Source: Acanthococcus lagerstroemiae (Eukaryota; Arthropoda; Insecta; Hemiptera; Eriococcidae). Taken from it: a stretch of DNA of 64,000 bases. Position 1 is the stretch's first letter. Each line of letters begins with the position of its first letter. The notes under the pieces were generated by a model. It ran no database searches. It saw only the letters and a list, made by a program, of their open reading frames with translations, and was not told the DNA's origin. Positions 10,309 through 21,252 of this stretch are shown piece after piece. The position numbers and the translations under genes are program-made. The stretch lies in the NCBI GenBank assembly GCA_031841125.1, contig CM063111.1, positions 56,357,535-56,421,534 on the forward strand. Direction: 5' to 3'.

Positions 10309-10766
10309 TTGGCCGGCATTTTGGATCACACCGTGCCCGTGGATGCCGAATTGACTACGCCGTACGCTCCGCATAGTCGGATTCGGTATCCACGGGCACG
10401 GTGTGCGCCAAAATGGCAACCCATTATACTCTCCCGTGTGTAGGGCTTTAAGGAAAGTACTGTAAACACATAGATCCCAGGTCTTCAAGAGTGAGGTCGA
10501 CATCTTTGTGGCGCTCTCTACGGGCGCGGAATGCACCTAACGTTCTGAAATTTCAACCATCGATAGTTTAAACTGAGAACAATCTTCGACCAAGGTCTCA
10601 TACATTTGTTAACTAGAGTTGGCACGTTTCCGTCACCGCCCTTTCAATAATTGCTAAAGGTTGCGGCTTATGATGTCTTTGTTCAATTTCTTTGTTCAAC
10701 ACTGAGTGACTCCGCCATTATTTTACGACGTAAGTCTTGTTTCCGCTGTAGATAAATACAGATGAG

Positions 10767-12854
10767 GAGAATTTTTTACTCTTTCACGACTTACATCTAG
10801 AAATGTTTAATGAAGTACTGCTTTATCATTTTTAATTATTAGTTTTTCCAGCTTTATGACTCAGTCTACGGACTTCATTTGGGAGAAAAAACACCGGCAA
10901 AGAAAGCGTGCTAAGTCCTTTCCACTTTGAACTGATTATAAAAGTAGAATAGGAGAGTTCTAGAACAACGTAAACAGAAGATCTGGAAGCTGAAAGATGT
11001 ATTTTTCAGAGACAAAATTTTCAGGAAGTAGCTGCGAACATTTCTTATCGAAAACTTGTTCACGAAACTTGAAGTGAGGGTTTCTCAGATCACAGAATTG
11101 TGAGTTAGCATGTTTCCATCACCGCCCTTTCAATTATTCGTGTTTTCGGTGTTTCTATACGCTGGAAACTGACGCATAAGCTTTATAAATCCATCATGTT
11201 ACATTTTTCTGCAAAATCAGACAAGATCAGGCGATCATGAACGCATGAATCGTGATACTGTACAAAACTACGAATGAATCAGCGACTCTGAAAACGTACT
11301 ATGCAATACCTATGTCATAATTTCACTGATACATATTTGAGTCCTCAGTCCTCATCCCTCCTCCCAGAACACCGATTTCCATTTCTGAGTTGAAAAATTC
11401 AGGAAAATGAATTCAGCGGCTCTGGAAATCCGATATTCGTTTAACGTATTGCATTTGAACTCACGTTGACTCTTGCTCCCTCCTCCAGATCTATCCATTT
11501 TTAATCAGAAATAGGAATAACATAAAATTATGAAATCAGCAACCTTTAAGACTTGACATTCGATACCGATGAACAATTTTCAAAGGGTTCATTTTTGAGT
11601 AACTTCCTTTTCCTCAAGTCCGCCAATATTCATCTCAGAGTAAAAATGTAGTGAAATACAAGACTGAGATCAGTGACACTAACTTTCATACACGTGACAT
11701 CTCAAGTTCAAAACAAGGGCTCCCTCACAAAAATTTTCACAATCGTTTTGCTTTAAAATAAAAAAAAATAAAAAAATAAAAAATAAAAAAAACAGTTTAC
11801 ATTGTTGTTATCGGAGAGGTGGGAAACACGGGGCAAGAAATTCCCAAGTGGAAAGCTACACGCGACTTTGGAGAATACAAAGGGAAAAATTAGCCCCTCC
11901 CCCTCAAGCCTTGTTTCGAGGTTCGTCTTGGAATTATTAATTTTCATTCTCCTCTCCGAATTAAGGCAACGAGAGATACAGAATTCTAGATACGGCAATT
12001 TTTACTAAAAATGCGCGCCAGGACAAATTTGCTTGAAATTTTTCCTGCTTATCCGAAATAGTTCTTACGATTTTGGTTGGAAACCATTTTTGGAGGATCC
12101 AAGCACCCCCACAAAATTTAACAGAGGGAGTAAAATTGGGATTTTCGATATACTGCTTTTAGGATCAAGGCAATTTTCAGTAAATTTTAGCTTACCAAAA
12201 AAGATTTTTCTAAATGCTGGCCAGTTCGCTGGAACTACAAATGTTAGATGCAATAATTTTACCGTCCAGCTGAGAATGTAACCGAAAAAGTTTCGTGAGC
12301 AGAGAGTCTTAGGCTTCAAACTTCAGCTACCAGCTTTATCGACACTTTCAGAGGAGCAGTCCCAGCATTACTTTTCAAAATTATAAATTTCAATTGGCCT
12401 GAAAAGCTTGAACTTCCCGCTTTACGCAACTGGTCATAGAAACGGTGACAATTGCTCATTTTAGTGGGTATAAGAAGGAGGTTGGGAAAGAACAAAAATT
12501 TTTCTATTTAAATTACCTCCTTTCATCATTATTTAAAAGATTACTGGCTTGAAAACAAAAACTAATTCATTTTTAAAGAAAATGAAGAGATTTCTTAGCA
12601 GCCATTTTTTTTGGAGAACGGAATTTTTTCGGAAGGGAAGAGAGTAAGCCAACCCCTACTTTTTCAGGATCGATATCCATGGATCATATAGACCGCAGGT
12701 AAAATATTTTCAACGTTTTAAGGAAAAACGAAGAAATGCCATTTAACTTACAAGGCGGAATGTGCACCGAAACTCAATCTCACGTAGCTCCTTCAATTTA
12801 CACGATAGGCAGCGAAGCTAAATAACCAATTTCAACGCTCAGAGGTAGTACAGA
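10767..12854. other. Intron sequence; no gene seen
   Basis: No recognisable coding frame. Contains an A-rich low-complexity stretch at 11753-11793 (AAATAAAAAA-type repeats). Confidence 0.45.

Positions 12855-12906
<52 letters not shown>
12855..12906. repeat. (ATT)n microsatellite
   Basis: About 17 uninterrupted ATT units inside the long cadherin intron. Likely length-variable between individuals. Confidence 0.97.
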
Positions 12907-12907
<1 letters not shown>

Positions 12908-15900
12908 CTCATTTTTCAATTTCTATTGAACCTATATTAAAATTGTTGAACTTTTAATGGATTTATTGTATCATTTTTCAAGCATTGTACTTTTACTGAA
13001 TTTATTAGCCAGGTAGACACCCCGAAGAAGCAACATAGATTTGTATCCCAACTTCCACAAGGTAGGCCACAAGTAGCCACAAGCCATTTTAATTTACTTG
13101 TCAATAATTATTACTCAGTTTATTCGCTTCACATCTAGATCATTCCACGTCGAATCACCATAATACCTGACCGTTAGATTTTGAGATCAAAGGCGTGCTA
13201 CAGGGAGATAGAGGGAGCACCCGTTTAATGTTTCAAATTAGGCTCAGTTAGAAATGTTGATGTCTATGATTAGAATATTAGGATTCCCAGTCAAGATATC
13301 TACCAAAATCGGAAAATGGAAATCCACGATTTACCGGGGATTTATTCCGAATTTTTCTAGAACCCAAAGGAAGCACTTTTCTTCTCATCCCTTCCTGAAA
13401 ACTAGAGAGGGAAACATCCAATCACATCAATTTTTCAAGCAATATTTGATTATTCACAGAAAAAAATTGCTATTCCTTAGATGATTTTTCCGGGGCCACT
13501 CAGACAAATTCCGGGGTATTTCGGGTTTCCGGGTCCTCTTTGTAGAATCCAGGACTCTTGTTTTCCGGGGTCTCGGGGTTTTCCGGGACCGGAAGACACC
13601 CTACCAGCAGGGCGTTAATTGTTTTATCATCAATATTTTCCCTTTAATTTTAACTGAACTCTTTCGACAAAAAATTGTGTATTTTGGGGTAAAAGACCCG
13701 TAGCCAACATTTTCCTGAAAAATCAATTTTTGAAACGGGTCGCAAGGGAGTTAAAGTTTAAATATGATTCCCATAAGAAAAATACACTTGTCCTTCAAAA
13801 CAAGTAATTAAAAAAAAAATCTACGTTGATTTTTGAAAGATGTAGTTTCAAACATAGGTATTAACAAAAATGAAGGCTTAAATTTTTCTTTTTAAATTTC
13901 AGCACTTTTCAGGACTTTTAGGACCTACTTTTAAAATTCAGGATTTCTCAGGATTTGAAGGACTTTTCAGCACCTGTATTTCTGTGGTTTTCGAATTCAC
14001 AAAACCAATTTCCGAGTTTTTTTGACGTATCTCCCATCACACCAAACTTCAGGGACAGTGGATTTTTCTTGCATTATTCGCTTGACTAAAAGATTTTGAA
14101 GCACACTGTCATCAATTCCCTCCCCCCCATCCCAAGAACGTACACCACTGGACCCGATCATGCTGAAACACTCTGAAAGGTCATTCATTCAACAAGCCCT
14201 TTGGCTTCTTATCAAGTGACCTCTCTAGAAGAGAGGGTGTAGGTACTAGGTAACCCATCAAAACATTCACAAGAGGAAGACCGCCGCAACGGGATGTGCT
14301 CCACTCACTTCCTTTTAGCTGTGGAAAATCATCATCTGAATTCTCTCACCAAGTCGGATAAGCCCCTCTCCCCCCACTTCAAAACGGCTATTCGCGCTTA
14401 CGCCAACTTTACAAATTTAGCAATATTATACACGATCTTTCTCAATTAAGAAACATTGATTCGAGTCCCAATTTTTGGGGCCCCAACGGTGAATCGTGAA
14501 AGCTGTAGCAAGTCCTTTCCGAGTCTGTGAGAACCCTGCACCACAGATATCGGGCAATCATCTCTTCACGCCAGAACCATCGTATCGAGACATTCCAAGA
14601 GAATGGAGTCGGAATAGAAAATAGCAAACCGCCAAAACTGAAGGTTAACAAAAAAGGACGGAAACGAAAAAGAAAAAGCACGCGCGCACACACGATAATG
14701 CAGAAAACGACCGTACGAAGTAATTCGAGCCACGTTGACAATTTCAACTGCCGTTTAACGAGAATTTTTCTGCACGTTCTACACAATTTTATAACGTTTC
14801 TGGCCTCCGTACGTATTCCATACGTTTTTATTACATTCGATGCGGGAAACTAAATGACGGATTTTTGCCCGGATTTCGTTCCTCTCCCATTTTCTTTCCC
14901 GCTTCCATCACTTTTCCCACACTGCAATTTTATACCCCCCCTCCCCCATCATGCCTACCACAAAATTCGTTATTCGCCGTTCCGGTATCCACCGACGACC
15001 GAACGCAGTCAATTTGTGCACGAGCTTGCATTAATTTTGCATTACGACGGATGAAGCAGAAGAAAGACAATTCTTCCGGCGAAAACTTTCGGCCAACCGC
15101 GAGCAAAGCCGGGGCGAGAGTGGGAGAGCTTTTATAAGGCGAACATGAATATTAGATACGAGGTCGATGGGATTCTCAATTTCTCGCATATACATACGAC
15201 ATATATGTATACGATACGTAAACGCAGATTATGAGGTAAGATGAATAAGGAAAATATAGGCAGAGTGAAATGAGTTTTGTCCGCAGTCACCACCAATACT
15301 AGCTCCGGGTGAGTATTGTGCTTCCCCGAATCGTATAATAAGACTACGATATAAATTGGGATGCCGAACCTCCCAAATACACCAGTGGCTACTCAAACTT
15401 GTCTTCAAAAAAAAAAAAAAAATCACAAAAATTAGACCTAAAAATGACCGAAATTTCAAGAGTTTTAGCCTCTTGTGTACCAATTTTTGTGGAGCTGCGT
15501 ACACTGTCGGAACGAAATTCTAGTTATTACTCCTATTCTTCAGAATATCTACAAATGCGAATTTTCCAATATGTAATATGAACTTTGTATAACTTTTGTA
15601 CGACTTCTGCATGACTTTTGTATAACTTTTTTCGGATCATTTTCACGCCTGAATAAAATTTCTACGCACAAAAAACAGAAACATGCTAATTGCAAACAAA
15701 TACACATTGAAGAAACTTAATAATTACATAGTAATAAACAAATTATTGCAAATAACACAAATTTTCAATTAAATTTTTATTTGGCTATAGGTATCTTGAT
15801 AAGAAATATTACGATTATTTAGGAGAAATAGAAATTATCAAATTTGTACGTAATTAGAGGAAACTGTATACTTCTGTATCATTTGTATAACTGGTAGACA

Positions 15901-16119
15901 CCCAGTATCTTTTACATGAAACAGGTCCTACTGAAAATTAGAATGTTCGAAGTGAAAAAAGGAAAACTATCATGGACAAATTAACAAAATAATGTATATC
16001 AGCACACTTTTAAAACTCCGATTCATATTTCGAAAGAAGTAGTTTGGTCCAAAAATTACCGACAGTAATTTTTTCCTTCTAGAATGTTTCAACTTTTTAA
16101 TAGCACACATTCATCATAA
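12907..16119. other. Intron sequence with low-confidence repeat remnants
   Basis: CCGGGGTATTTCGGGTTTCC-type words at 13490-13600 followed by GACACCCTACC look like the end of an old DNA transposon, and 13900-13980 has repeated TTCAGGA/AGGACTTTT words. Neither has a defined second end. Pyrimidine-rich sequence at 14880-14960 and a poly-A tract at 15407-15421. No coding exon recognised. Confidence 0.4.
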
Positions 16120-16550
16120 TATGTGACCTGGGATTATAAAATGTGCCTCTGGTGTCAAAAAATCATTCTTCACTTTCATCACAATTCTTATAGAAAAAAA
16201 TCACGCTCTTCCGAATGAAACAAATCGCAGCTTCCTATCTTCATTAGTTTTCCCACAAATTGAATCTAAAAATTACGTCAAAAGTTTAAAAACATCCGTT
16301 TAAATGGCGTTGTGTGAAACGGGCCTGGGAAAATATCCGTATACATGGCATCGTGTGAAACGGGCCTGCAGAAATGACAGAGAACAAGAATTCAAAATGC
16401 GGTTGTCATAGCAACGCGTAAACGCACCACCATAGATGTACATGCTATGTACATCTGTGCGCACCACTACTACCATCCCATCTTTACACTCGTGTATCTC
16501 GAAAACCTGTTTCCACACAAGAGGCACATTTCATGATTCCAGGTCACATA
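16120..16550. mobile_element. 431-bp TA-type MITE, copy A
   Basis: Ends TATGTGACCTGGGATTATAA and the inverted TATGTGACCTGGAATCATGA, matching over about 38 bases. A second copy with the same ends and interior, in opposite orientation, is at 46987-47343. Interior shares the words GGCGTTGTGTGAAACGGGCC and TTGTCATAGCAACGCGTAAA with that copy. TA at both tips fits a Tc1/mariner-type target, though with such ends the duplication cannot be told from the element. Copy A carries an extra near-duplicate of the TGTGTGAAACGGGCCTG segment (16311-16370). Confidence 0.8.
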
Positions 16551-17530
16551 TTATAAAACTGTATTATCTATATTACTAATACTCACTAAGTTTAAAATCT
16601 TTCCAATGTCTTGGTCAAAATTAGTGGATCGCTTTGAACGTTTTTTGGTTTTAGGAACCTCATAAAATCTCAGAGCTGAAACTTCTGATTGACTTAAGAA
16701 TTTCAAGTACAAGTATTCTGCCATAGCTAAATAGCTCTTTTGACAACGCAACAAAACATCCAACTTCTCTTTTTCATTAATAGCATGAAGTTCAGTTTTC
16801 ACCTTTTTAGTTACAACTACTCCTTTACCAAGTAAGAGTCCCAGTCTGAATTTGTCAAACTTCACAACAGAAATGTTAGATGGTTTCATAGCACGATTAA
16901 GAAGTGTCACATACAGTGAATGTATTTTTGACAATTAAAACCTTTCAGTCATATTGGTGAATAATAGGGAAACTACATGTAACGATCGATACATTACTGA
17001 TATATTGATCGTTACATACATATAAATAGGAATTCCACTTCAGCTTTGTGAGTTCTCTTCAATAAGAAATAATGAATGAGTTTATACAATCTATTTAATA
17101 GTTTTGGCTTGTGATTTGGTAAGTAAACCAAAAAATATTCTCTAGTTGCAGCACTCTGCTCAGTTATTAAAATTACAGGTTTTTCAAAGTCAACCAAGGA
17201 ACTGAAATGTGTTTTGGTATTTTTACAGGTGGCAATTTCTATTATATTTTTTGAATGATCCGGAAATCTGCTTCTTGGTTAGGGTACTTATGAATAAAAT
17301 AACGCGAAGCTATAACGAGTTCTGCAGTTTCACGAGATCATGAACAATTTCATCAAGACCTTTTGAAGAGGCATTATGGACTTCACGTATGTTGCAAAGC
17401 CATATGTTCAATAAACGTTTAGAATGTATAACTTTTGCTTTCATACTGAATAAACTGAACACAGATTTGTTAACATTGGGACAACTCAAAGTAGACGTGT
17501 ACACAAAGGTCCTATTTAATGTCCACACAT
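16551..17530 (-). pseudogene. Decayed ORF of unknown family
   Basis: On the minus strand three open pieces follow one another: 17528-17310, 17197-17012 and 16934-16551. They are separated by frameshifts or stops, and an additional readable piece near 17310-17240 includes ASRYFIHKYPNQEADF. Composition is protein-like (balanced Lys/Asp/Glu, Leu/Ile/Val periodicity, for example NIWLCNIREVHNASSKGLDE and KKRSKRSTNFDQD), unlike the F/Y-rich chance frames elsewhere. I do not recognise the family. It sits directly between a TA-type MITE (16120-16550) and a hAT-type element (17599), so it may be a transposon protein or a retrocopy. No function is claimed. Confidence 0.45.
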
Positions 17531-17598
17531 TCCTAATTAAACTGAAAATCGTTGCCCTCTAGCTGTTATGCAAACTAGTTGCCGCACATACCTCAACC

Positions 17599-18442
17599 CA
17601 GTGGCGTCGCGTGGTGCTCTTTCCCAGGTGTTCAACTGGAGGGTCTACCCCCCCCCACCACCACACACAAAAAAATCAGTATGTATCGAAAACTTATGGT
17701 CAGTATCAGTCTGTATAAATAATGAGTGTCAAAGAAGAATGAAATTGCATCCATCCACTCACCACATAGCAGCATGCGCATACGCTTCCAGAAGGTTCAT
17801 TTTTGCGGGTGAACACCCTGCCATTTAAATTAACAAATTCTCCGCTTCACTCTTCATGGTCTTTGTTGCGAAGGCCACTGCGACAATACCGACAAGAGTG
17901 CGCAGTGTTGCTAGTGAACATCCTACGCAATTCCTATAGTATGTGACAAAGATAACGCCATTGCGAAAGACCAACGAGAGTGTGCAATGTTGCTAGTATC
18001 TAGTATCTGACAAAGATAACATCATTGCAACAAGACTGACAAGAGTGTGCAATGTTGCTAGTGAACATCCTACGCGATTCCCAAAGTATGTGACAAAGAT
18101 AACGCCTTTGCGACAAGACTAACGAGAGTGTGCAATGTTGCTAGTGAACATCCTATGCGATTCCCATAGTATGTGACAAACATAACGCCATTGCAACAAG
18201 ACCAACAGGAGTGTGCAGTGTTGCTATGAACATCTTACACGATTCCTATAGTATGTGACAAAGATAAGAACCACGCAAAGCGCGAGGAGAAAAATTCCGG
18301 CTATTTTTCAATTTTTTGAGGTTATATTTTTCATTTTAATCAAAATTTAAATCTTTCTTTGTTTCTGAGATTTTTGCTGTAAAACAAAAATTAAGTGGGT
18401 GTCCAGTGAACACACATTGAACACTCAGACACGACGCCACTG
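17599..18442. mobile_element. hAT-type non-autonomous element carrying a minisatellite, copy 1
   Basis: The 844-bp element has ends CAGTGGCGTCG and CGACGCCACTG, extending to about 30 bases of imperfect inverted repeat that includes GTGTTCAA words. It is flanked on both sides by the identical octamer CCTCAACC (17591-17598 and 18443-18450), which proves transposition of the whole unit. Inside are a poly-C tract, a unique left half, five tandem 83-base units (17881-18267), and a right half with AAAATTTAAATCTTTC. No transposase frame. The second copy is at 39193-39958. Confidence 0.92.
17881..18267. repeat. 83-bp minisatellite, five units, inside the hAT element
   Basis: Units of about 83 bases containing GTGTGCAATGTTGCTAGTGA, ATGTGACAAAGATAACGCCA and similar. 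The second unit has lost about 20 bases. The last unit is distinctive (CAACAGGAGTGTGCAGTGTT then GCTATGAACATCTTACA) and is also the last unit in copy 2. Confidence 0.92.
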
Positions 18443-18450
18443 CCTCAACC

Positions 18451-19270
18451 CGACGGAGGTGTAGCCCTTTCAGTACTGAATGTAAGTCATAACTAGTTAT
18501 ATGTAAATTCCAGTCTCTGAAATTCTCGATGAAAATTCACTTTTGTTCCACTTTTAGACCCTCGCAGTTGCTTCAATTCAGGGAATATATGTGTATACTG
18601 AGTTTTTCTTTCCTTTCGACAAGCAGTGGCGTTGGTAAGGGGGTGTAAAGTTACATTCAAAGAAAAAACAGGAGTATGATTAGTACCCTCTAATCCTCTC
18701 CCAAAAATAAAAAACTATTCAGAAAAAGTTGATAAAAAGAGCGCCTTGAGATTTCATGAACTATTTCGAATTATTTGCCTACTAACTATAAAATGAAGGA
18801 ACTATACCAAAAAAGGCACCAAATCCTGAAAAAACACCCTAAATCAAGAGAAGACAAGATTGAATTAAGTATCTAAAACCATCAAAATAAAAAGGAAAGA
18901 AAGAGAACAAAAGCAGAGGGAACGGTAATAAGGGATACAATAGAAGGAAACAAGAATATGAGATCACTTAGGAAAAACTTAAGTACAGGAATAGAATGTA
19001 CATCAATATCCGTCTAGCTTGTCCTCGAAGACTGGGACATCTTCTTGAATGTATCAAGCTCACACTGTCACCTCATGCAGGGCCGGAGCTAAACCGTAAT
19101 TTATAGGGAAGAAGGAGAATTGAAAATGCCAATTCAGTGTTTTTGAAATACGAACGCTGAATTTTCAATTTTTTCGGGAAAGGGATGGTACTCTTAGAAT
19201 TACATAAACAATTATGCTCTCAGCGAGTAGGTCACAAATTCTCGCCGCCAACAGGGCAGTCGATACTCAC
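18451..19270. other. End of the long intron; no gene seen
   Basis: AT-rich sequence without recognisable frames. Confidence 0.45.
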
Positions 19271-19368
19271 CGGGGAGTCAACATTATTCGACTGGTAGTC
19301 CATTGACTCGTAATTCAGATGCTTCTCGTGTCTGATTCTGAGGGGCGTCTGTGAATCACCTCGGACTG
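19271..19368 (-). CDS. Probable cadherin exon with tandem NAGNAG acceptor
   Basis: On the minus strand a tract ending TCTGTTGCAGCAG gives two possible AG acceptors 3 bases apart (exon start 19368 or 19365), and the exon ends at donor GTGAGT. The open frame gives V-R-G-D-S-Q-T-P-L-R-I-R-H-E-K, then LNYESMDYQSNN. The L-N-Y-E-x-M-D-Y pattern is the usual one for the strand leading out of a cadherin repeat core (compare LDYE). It ends in phase 0, matching the phase-0 start of the exon at 7212. Against it: only 32 codons, and no calcium motif. The exon call rests on splice signals, phase and one motif. Confidence 0.55.
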
Positions 19369-21018
19369 CTGCAACAGATAACACAAACCAACCATTAATA
19401 ACTGCGCGATAAAATCGGTGAACTTCATCTGACGTACGTAACCTACTGAACCGATTAACAATACAGAAACTTAAAAGGGGAAGTTCTTGCGAAAAATGGG
19501 AAGTGAGAAGATTGGCTGAAAAAGGTACTAAGTAAAATAGGGGTGGATGTACTGCCTTAACAAGCAAAAAAAGGGGGGAAAACACTAAGAAAGAGCTAGG
19601 GTCTAAAATGATTGTAGATGATCACTAAAATTTTACTTTCCTATTGGCTCTGTAAGAGGGGGAGAAAAAAGGTATCACCATGTGGGGGAGCTCCCAGACT
19701 ATGGGCAACTCTCGATCCTACGACTCTCTATGTTTGAAGAAATGAGTATCGGTGTGACTAGATACAAAGGGTGTTTATCGAACTTAAGACATAAAACTGG
19801 GGGACGTCTAGGGAACTTCGGGGAATCTTACTAGCGATTGCGGGCGATTTTTTCCCGTTTCTTATAATTTATTTTCAACAAGTGATACGTTGAGCGAGCT
19901 TTTTTTAGGAAAGAGGTTGGTGTAACAATCAATTATTGTATTAGCGACGAGATTCTGATTTTCCACTTTGGCTGTATAATTCAACAAATTGTTATTTTTG
20001 AAAAGTGATTTGAAAAAATTACCTCTTTAAAGCTCTTTTTCAATGAAATTACACTCATATATAAGATGCATCAAGATGTTTCCCATTTTGGAAAAGTTTT
20101 TGCGCAAACATCGTAACTTCCTACATGTTCTTCCTGTTGATGGCTGACTCTATCCAGAATTTCAGCTCTCTACACATGCCGAATAGCCTCCAAAAGTTGA
20201 AATTTTATGAACAAGCTGACACGGGTTCACGCGGACCACAAGAAATGAAATTTTGGAAAGTGTCTCAAATAAAGAAAAATTGAAATATTACAGACTAAGT
20301 TTGGAAAATTTAGCAAATTTAGGGACTGAAATAAAGTGTTCCTCAAACATATGCGGAGAAAATCGTTTTTTAGAGGGTTCTCCGCCAGAGCCAGTGCTCT
20401 GTCGAATAAAAAAGTGCTTTTCGAAGGATTTAAAAAAAACATTGAAAGGTGGTCCAGGGGGGGGTCTTGAAGTCTTCTTGTTAATGCGTTATTAAAATGT
20501 TACAAAAAGTATAAAAACTCACTTGAAATAATTCTGAATTTCAATTTTGTTTGATTTAAAAAAGTTAGTGTTTCACATGAATGAGACGCAAAGGGGTAAA
20601 CAGAGCATTTTCCTCTCCCCTAGGGGTTTTACAAAAATGCATATTTACAAAAAACACACGAAGACACAATTTCTTCTTTTTAAGGCCGGCGCAGCCGAGC
20701 CTTAAACGATGTAAATAATAAAGTTCTAACCGACGCAACAGAGACGCTTGCAGTTTTAAATGTAAGTATGTGGACAAACAAACGAGATACACGAGAATGA
20801 ATCGCGTTTGCTTTTGACAGCGGCGCTTGTGGTTTTAAATGTGCAAGTGAACGTAATGGTATGTAAAAGAAACAGATAGGAAAATGGTTTTACATTGTGC
20901 TTACAGTCTCTACAAAAGCGACTCGAGGTATCAACATAAGGAATCGATGAAAGGAGTTCATTTTGTGAGGTTTGTAATATTATTGTGTGCCTATAATTCT
21001 GGCTGAAATGGGATCGGC
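19369..21018. other. No gene recognised
   Basis: If the gene extends further 5' this is intron. Contains a direct repeat around GCTTGCAGTTTTAAATGTAA (20747) and GCTTGTGGTTTTAAATGTGC (20827). No cadherin-like exon seen. Confidence 0.4.
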
Positions 21019-21252
21019 GTGAACCAACCGACATTTGTAAACAAAATGAGTTATTAGTATCGTTTGAAAGAGCGTAAAAAGTAGAATTTTTCAAAATTGG
21101 GTCCCCAATTCAAAAATATGTACTCACTTTGATCAAAGCTTATATCTATATATTTATGTCATATAATTTCTACATGACTCTTGAACTTAGAATCACATGT
21201 TCTCAAAATACAGATTTTGCTGGTTGGTTCCCCTACGCTTAACAGCGTCCAA
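21019..21252 (-). mobile_element. TTGGACGC-family MITE, fullest copy
   Basis: Read on the minus strand it starts TTGGACGCTGTTAAGCGTAG and GGGAACCAACCAGCAAAATC, and runs to ATTTTGTTTACAAATGTCGG then TTGGTTC. The first part matches 10111-10308 and the two ends match the hairpin at 238-357. The last 20 or so bases of the distal end are missing relative to the hairpin copy. Confidence 0.65.

Larger units (their letters stand above)
9337..10766. repeat. 1.43-kb inverted repeat with 440-456 base arms
   Basis: Left arm 9337-9776 and right arm 10311-10766 are inverted copies, beginning CTCATCTGTATTTATCTACA at the left and ending with its complement. The right arm has a 13-base duplication (TTTGTTCAATT-type) near 10679-10695. 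The 534-base spacer holds a small MITE (9795-10026) and a truncated TTGGACGC-family element (10111-10308). Within each arm is the smaller palindrome described at 9657-9787. No protein is encoded; open frames on both strands mirror each other because of the palindrome. Confidence 0.85.

Noticed and set aside
13480..13610. A complete transposon around the CCGGGGTATTTCGGG words
   Set aside because: Only one possible end could be seen; the partner near 13012 shares too few bases.
17881..18267. CRISPR-like array
   Set aside because: Units are contiguous 83-base repeats without unique spacers, inside a eukaryotic transposon.
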